36,952 bases of DNA from Legionella santicrucis. Lineage in GTDB: Bacteria > Pseudomonadota > Gammaproteobacteria > Legionellales > Legionellaceae. Below are positions 33,989 to 36,952 of the stretch, one piece after another. The stretch is taken from positions 219,217-256,168 of the forward strand of contig NZ_LNYU01000081.1 of NCBI RefSeq assembly GCF_001468135.1. The letters run 5' to 3'. The translations under genes were made by a program, and so were the position numbers. How positions within the stretch are numbered: the stretch's first letter is position 1; every line of letters begins with the position of its first letter. Under the pieces are notes generated by a model. That model made no database searches and was not told the DNA's origin. It saw only the letters and a list, made by a program, of their open reading frames with translations.

Positions 33989-34186
33989 ATGTCAATCATC
34001 ACCCCTGTCACTTCAAGAATAGATCATATTACTTTTGATTTACTGAGTTGCGTTAATGAACTTCAAGGTTTACGTGATCAATTAACCTTGCAGGATGTTA
34101 AGCAAATTAGACACATTAATCAAAAGTTACATGATTTGATGGGCTATAGCAGCATAACTCTCAAGAAGATTGTAGAAGTGATTTAA
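33989..34186 (+). CDS. Small helical protein, unknown
   Basis: Sixty-five residues from ATG 33989 (AGAGAAA upstream). Helical sequence with Asp, Leu and Gln (LLSCVNELQGLRDQLTLQDVKQ), no signal peptide. I do not recognise a family. It lies between the DUF1640-like terminator and ardA in the same direction, in a typical position for a small maintenance or regulatory gene of mobile elements. Coding character is moderate: there is a continuous frame with a reasonable start and flanking structure. Confidence 0.55.
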   Translation: MSIITPVTSRIDHITFDLLSCVNELQGLRDQLTLQDVKQIRHINQKLHDLMGYSSITLKKIVEVI

Positions 34187-34198
34187 AAATATAACCCT

Positions 34199-34222
34199 TT
34201 GCAGGAGTGTATTCTCCTGCAA
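34199..34222 (+). promoter_or_regulatory. Hairpin in the ardA leader
   Basis: TTGCAGGAG pairs perfectly over 9 bp with CTCCTGCAA around a 6-nt loop. No T-run follows. The GGAG inside it is paired. It lies 39 nt before the ardA start, whose own GGAG (34248-34251) is outside it. Confidence 0.4.
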
Positions 34223-34260
34223 GTGAGAATATTGCTCCTGTACCAAATGGAGAAAATACG

Positions 34261-34770
34261 ATGGACACACCACAAATCTATGTTGCATGCTTAGCTTCCT
34301 ACAACAATGGTGTACTACATGGTAAATGGATTGAGGCTAATCAGGATGCGGATAGCATTTATAATGAAGTTTATGAAATGTTGCATGATAGTCCAACTGA
34401 AAACGCTGAGGAATTTGCCATCCATGATTTTGAAGGATTTGGTAGCGCTCAGCTCGGTGAGTACGATAGTATTGATGATGTTGCCGAACTTGCCGCATTC
34501 ATTGCCAAACATGGTGAATTAGGCGCAGAGCTTGTTGGCTACTCTTCCATTGAAGATGCTGAAAAGCTTTTAGCAGAAAATTATCATGGTGCTTATGACA
34601 GTGAGGTTGATTTCGCCCATGCTATTTTTGACGATTGTTACAGTAATGCTGCTATACCAGAAAATTTGATGTTTTATTTTGATTATGATGCTTTTGCTCG
34701 TGATCTATTTATAAGCGATTATTTTTCGGTAGAAGTAGACGGTCAAACGCATGTTTTTTCTAACTATTGA
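34261..34770 (+). CDS. ardA: Antirestriction protein ArdA
   Basis: Acidic protein of 169 residues, a DNA-mimic inhibitor of type I restriction enzymes carried by mobile elements to protect newly arrived DNA. Family features: PQIYVACLASYNNGVLHGKWI at the start (key parts IYVACLASYNNG and GKW), EFAIHDFEGF in the middle, the negatively charged stretches through the AFIAKHGELGAELVGY segment, and FARDLFISDYFSVEVDG at the end. Length fits ArdA. The frame runs back to GTG 34207, but ATG 34261 has GGAG 9 nt upstream. It ends just before a strong terminator and is followed by the Abi gene, so defence and anti-defence are adjacent. Confidence 0.92.
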   Translation: MDTPQIYVACLASYNNGVLHGKWIEANQDADSIYNEVYEMLHDSPTENAEEFAIHDFEGFGSAQLGEYDSIDDVAELAAFIAKHGELGAELVGYSSIEDAEKLLAENYHGAYDSEVDFAHAIFDDCYSNAAIPENLMFYFDYDAFARDLFISDYFSVEVDGQTHVFSNY

Positions 34771-34792
34771 AGCCCCTAGCCGGGGCTTTTAT
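34771..34792 (+). terminator. Rho-independent terminator after ardA
   Basis: AGCCCC (34771-34776) pairs with GGGGCT (34782-34787) around TAGCC, followed by TTTTAT, immediately after the ardA stop codon. Confidence 0.75.
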
Positions 34793-34999
34793 CAACGATA
34801 TACGGAATGTCCATCATTTCGTTTTATTCCAATGAATAAGATACTCAGTGATTAATAATCATTGATTTTAAAAGCCGAATTAAAGGATAATCAACCAGAT
34901 AGCTTCGTGACAACACTTCTGTCGTTAACAAAAGGTGGTTTTCTTTAACTAAGGTTAGATTTAATTGAGAACATAAAAAAGAAAACCCCAGATTCATCA

Positions 35000-35016
35000 C
35001 CTATCAAAATGATAGG
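35000..35016 (+). promoter_or_regulatory. Hairpin before the Abi-like gene
   Basis: CCTATCA pairs with TGATAGG around AAA, perfect 7-bp stem, 47 nt before ATG 35063. The rest of the roughly 270-nt gap from the ardA terminator is AT-rich leader with no other clear element. Confidence 0.4.
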
Positions 35017-35062
35017 GATAGGAATTGCCCGGGGACAGTAACTATATTATAGAGCAAATACG

Positions 35063-35758
35063 ATGTCAGATCCACACCACTTATTTTTTGATGAGCTATC
35101 AATCATCTTTTCTCAAGAGCGACTAGATGGCTATCTGAATCATACATCTTGCAATAATAGTAAAGCAGACGCGTTAATAGCTTACTCTTGGAATCTTGAG
35201 CTCAGCCAAGTCCTATATCCTGGGTTACAGATTTTAGAAATTAGCTTGCGTAATTCACTACATCATGCAATTAGTTCACATTTTGATACGGAATATTGGT
35301 TTGATCTAACTTTTTTGCATGCGAGAGAGCAAAAACAAATTATTCAGGTCAAAGATGATTTGAAAAAAGTGAATAAGACAATTGAAGCCAGCCGTGTGGT
35401 GGCTGAATTATCTTTTGGATTCTGGACATCTTTGTTCGATGTCCGTTATGAACACAACCAAATTTTATGGCCCAAGTTACTCAAGCCCACTTTTCAATAT
35501 CTACCAAAAGGGCAAAGAACACGTGCTTTTCTTTCTCGTGAACTCAACCGTATTCGATTTTTACGTAATCGCATTTTTCATCACGAACCTATTTGGCATT
35601 GGAAAGATTTAGCTGAACAACATCAACAATTATTAAATTTAACAACCGGACTATCACCTGCAGCCTCACAATATTTAAAAATTTTTGATCAGTTCTCTAT
35701 CGTGTTCAAAGAAGGACGTAAATATACTGCTCAGAAATTAGAACAGGTTCACTTCTAA
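35063..35758 (+). CDS. Abi-family (Abi_2-like) HEPN protein
   Basis: Protein of 231 residues in the Abi family (Abi_2, AbiD/AbiF-like): SWNLELSQVLYPGLQILEIS (a conserved helix), LRNSLHHAI, then SFGFWTSLFDVRYEHNQILW and the HEPN nuclease motif RFLRNRIFHHEPI (Arg168-x4-His173). That motif makes it a likely RNase toxin triggering abortive infection against phages or other invaders. No antitoxin gene is next to it in the window. The ribosome binding site before ATG 35063 is poor. It lies between ardA and the att-like tRNA fragment. Confidence 0.8.
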   Translation: MSDPHHLFFDELSIIFSQERLDGYLNHTSCNNSKADALIAYSWNLELSQVLYPGLQILEISLRNSLHHAISSHFDTEYWFDLTFLHAREQKQIIQVKDDLKKVNKTIEASRVVAELSFGFWTSLFDVRYEHNQILWPKLLKPTFQYLPKGQRTRAFLSRELNRIRFLRNRIFHHEPIWHWKDLAEQHQQLLNLTTGLSPAASQYLKIFDQFSIVFKEGRKYTAQKLEQVHF

Positions 35759-35889
35759 ACAAAATGTACTAAAATCACCCTTCGGGAGATCGTCGTATTT
35801 GAGTACGACACCGTTAGACATTATAAGCCATTTGTAGCATTTTCCCGCGGCAAAATTAATAGTAAAATCAATGGGTTAAGATTGACGTA

Positions 35890-35939
35890 AAGGGCTCATA
35901 ATCCGTTGGTCCTAGGTTCAAGTCCTAGTGGGCCCACCA
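35890..35939 (+). other. Truncated tRNA-Met(CAU) 3' half, probable right attachment site (attR)
   Basis: From about 35893 to 35939 the sequence is a perfect tRNA 3' half: anticodon loop CTCATAA with CAT at 35897-35899, variable bases TGGTC, T arm CTAGG-TTCAAGT-CCTAG, acceptor TGGGCCC, A and CCA. No partner GGGCCCA or D arm occurs upstream, so it cannot be a tRNA gene. A displaced 3' end at the end of an element is the usual attR trace of integration into a tRNA gene. Confidence 0.7.
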
Positions 35940-35999
35940 ATTTAAACCTTTAAAATCAATAAGTTACGTTGATTACCTGTTTTAACACAAAAGTCCTTG

Positions 36000-36046
36000 C
36001 GTGACTTTTGCGTGACCTAGATCACGCACTTACAAACTTACGTGAC
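36000..36046. repeat. Three CGTGAC repeats beyond the tRNA fragment
   Basis: CGTGAC occurs at 36000-36005, 36011-36016 and 36041-36046, each in a TTxCGTGAC or TTGCGTGAC setting. GCGTGA/TCACGC also forms an inverted repeat (36010-36027). Repeats next to att cores can be recombinase arm-binding sites; spacing here is not proof. Confidence 0.4.
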
Positions 36047-36101
36047 TTTCCCTTAGAGTATTTTGACTGGCAGGTCTACTCTTTGGGTTTCTCAATAACG
36101 T

Positions 36102-36369
36102 GGCTCATCCCCATTTCCGGGGGCACTAATCAAGAACACAAAACTTTAACCCTTAACCTGTAATTTTCAAAATTTCTAAACCCATAAGCACGTCGTTGAA
36201 TGAGTTTCATCTTACGATGGAACCCTTCCGTAATAGGCTCATCCCCATTTCCGGGGGCACTAATCAAGAACACAAAACTTTAACCCTTAACCTGTAATTT
36301 TCAAAATTTCTAAACCCATAAGCACGTCGTTGAATGAGTTTCATCTTACGATGGAACCCTTCCGTAATA
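36102..36369. repeat. 134-bp perfect tandem duplication of an IS end
   Basis: 36102-36235 and 36236-36369 are identical by eye, each starting GGCTCATCCCCATTTCC and ending CTTCCGTAATA. The unit holds the IS end (GGCTCATCCCC-type terminal repeat) and the last codons of the transposase gene. The second copy belongs to the intact-looking transposase frame; the first is the extra. Confidence 0.85.
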
Positions 36370-36952
36370 CCGTTATTTTTAGTAAACCGCCACATTCTAA
36401 CCACTTCTTCCCGCCATTGATATAATGTTCTACCTAGAGTCTTTAGTGAGTCGAAAGGACTTTCTTTAAGACTGGCAACCAGTTTAAGAAAGAGAGGTAT
36501 TAAACGCGTACACTGCTTTGCGGTACGATGTTTTCGCATGAGTAACCGATGTAATCGCTGTTTAAAGTAATAAAGTGCGGCAATGACAGGCTGCTTTTGC
36601 AAATAACGTTCTCGTTTATTGAGTCGCTTTACAGTGAGATTATTGGGATTGGTTCTCAATGCGGCCAAGAGACCTCGCTGATATTTCATTTCAGGATCAA
36701 TCTGCTGATAAGTCTGCAAACAGAATTGATTCAATAAACGAATCACATGAAAGCGATCGGCAACAATCATTGCATTGGGAAAGTAACGCCTGATTAACTT
36801 GCGGTAACTGGAGCTTAAGTCAATACAGACTACCTGTACCTTATCTTTTCCTTCTAGTGCGTTTAGATAGCCTTCTAAATCCTTTTCTGAACGCCCCTCA
36901 ACCACATCAAATATTTTGTGTTTGGCCAAGTCGCAAAAGGTTGTGGCATAAC
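36264..36952 (-). mobile_element. ISL3-family transposase (5' end outside the window)
   Basis: Minus-strand frame of at least 229 codons, open to the right edge of the window, so the N-terminus lies outside it; TTG 36929 is not a start. Catalytic-domain features of ISL3 (DDE) transposases: VVCIDLSSSYRKLIRRYFPN with the first Asp of this part, MIVADRFHVIRLLNQF, and the closing GITEGFHRKMKLIQRRAYGFRNF with the Glu. The end at 36264 lies inside the tandem-duplicated region. The IS terminal sequence GGCTCATCCCC at 36236 marks its end. It sits on the far side of the att site. Confidence 0.88.

Noticed and set aside
35863..35939. A complete tRNA gene
   Set aside because: The acceptor partner GGGCCCA and the D arm are missing and the 5' part of the anticodon stem mismatches, so only the 3' half exists.
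1..36952. CRISPR array
   Set aside because: No regularly spaced repeats were seen; the only exact repeat is the 134-bp tandem pair at the IS end.

Overview
The window is AT-rich bacterial DNA with the look of Legionella or a close relative in the Legionellales. This is judged from protein style, a GI-type conjugation system like the one described on Legionella genomic islands, PAF-acetylhydrolase-like secreted hydrolases and an ankyrin fragment. No species can be fixed from sequence alone. It reads as the right-hand part of an integrative conjugative element (ICE). The transfer genes are on the left, accessory cargo is in the middle, maintenance and anti-defence genes are on the right, and a truncated tRNA-Met 3' half (about 35890-35939) looks like the right attachment site. 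An IS of the ISL3 type lies beyond it.

Layout. 1-11251: plus-strand transfer operon in the order TraB-like (5' end outside the window), lipoprotein, TraC-like ATPase, TraU-like, TraH-like, TraG-N-like membrane protein, a small inverted secreted-protein gene, a small membrane protein, TraD coupling ATPase and an AcaB/PFL_4669-like protein. 11252-25550: cargo in both orientations, namely four GNAT-type acetyltransferase domains (one fused to a kinase), three APH-type kinase domains, a methyltransferase, a VOC protein, an SDR, an RraA-like protein, a HAD phosphatase, an alpha/beta hydrolase, a possible Cys-His-Asp papain-like protein, an avidin-fold secreted protein, and several frameshifted or decayed genes. 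25550-33000: a tandem pair of tyrosine-recombinase-like genes, two convergent paralogous PAF-AH-like secreted hydrolases and an ABC exporter. 33000-35760: a DUF1640-like coiled-coil membrane protein, a small ORF, ArdA antirestriction protein and an Abi/HEPN protein. 35760-36952: tRNA fragment, short repeats and an ISL3 transposase whose 3' end is tandemly duplicated.

How it works together. The tra block would assemble the mating channel (TraB, lipoprotein, TraU, TraH, TraG) powered by the TraC-like ATPase and fed by TraD. The recombinase pair and the tRNA-Met fragment fit site-specific integration, and ArdA would protect incoming DNA from type I restriction. The cargo looks like small-molecule modifying and detoxifying enzymes plus secreted host-facing proteins.

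The most interesting candidate for something undescribed is a roughly 110-130 nt sequence present twice, at 25741-25870 and 33261-33390. One copy lies upstream of the recombinase pair and the other upstream of the DUF1640-like gene. The two copies share a hairpin with an almost invariant 17-nt loop, and both of their stems show compensatory base changes, as expected of a conserved structured leader RNA. Other notable points are an avidin relative lacking every biotin-pocket tryptophan, a palindromic Shine-Dalgarno shared by two divergent genes, and the truncated tRNA att site.
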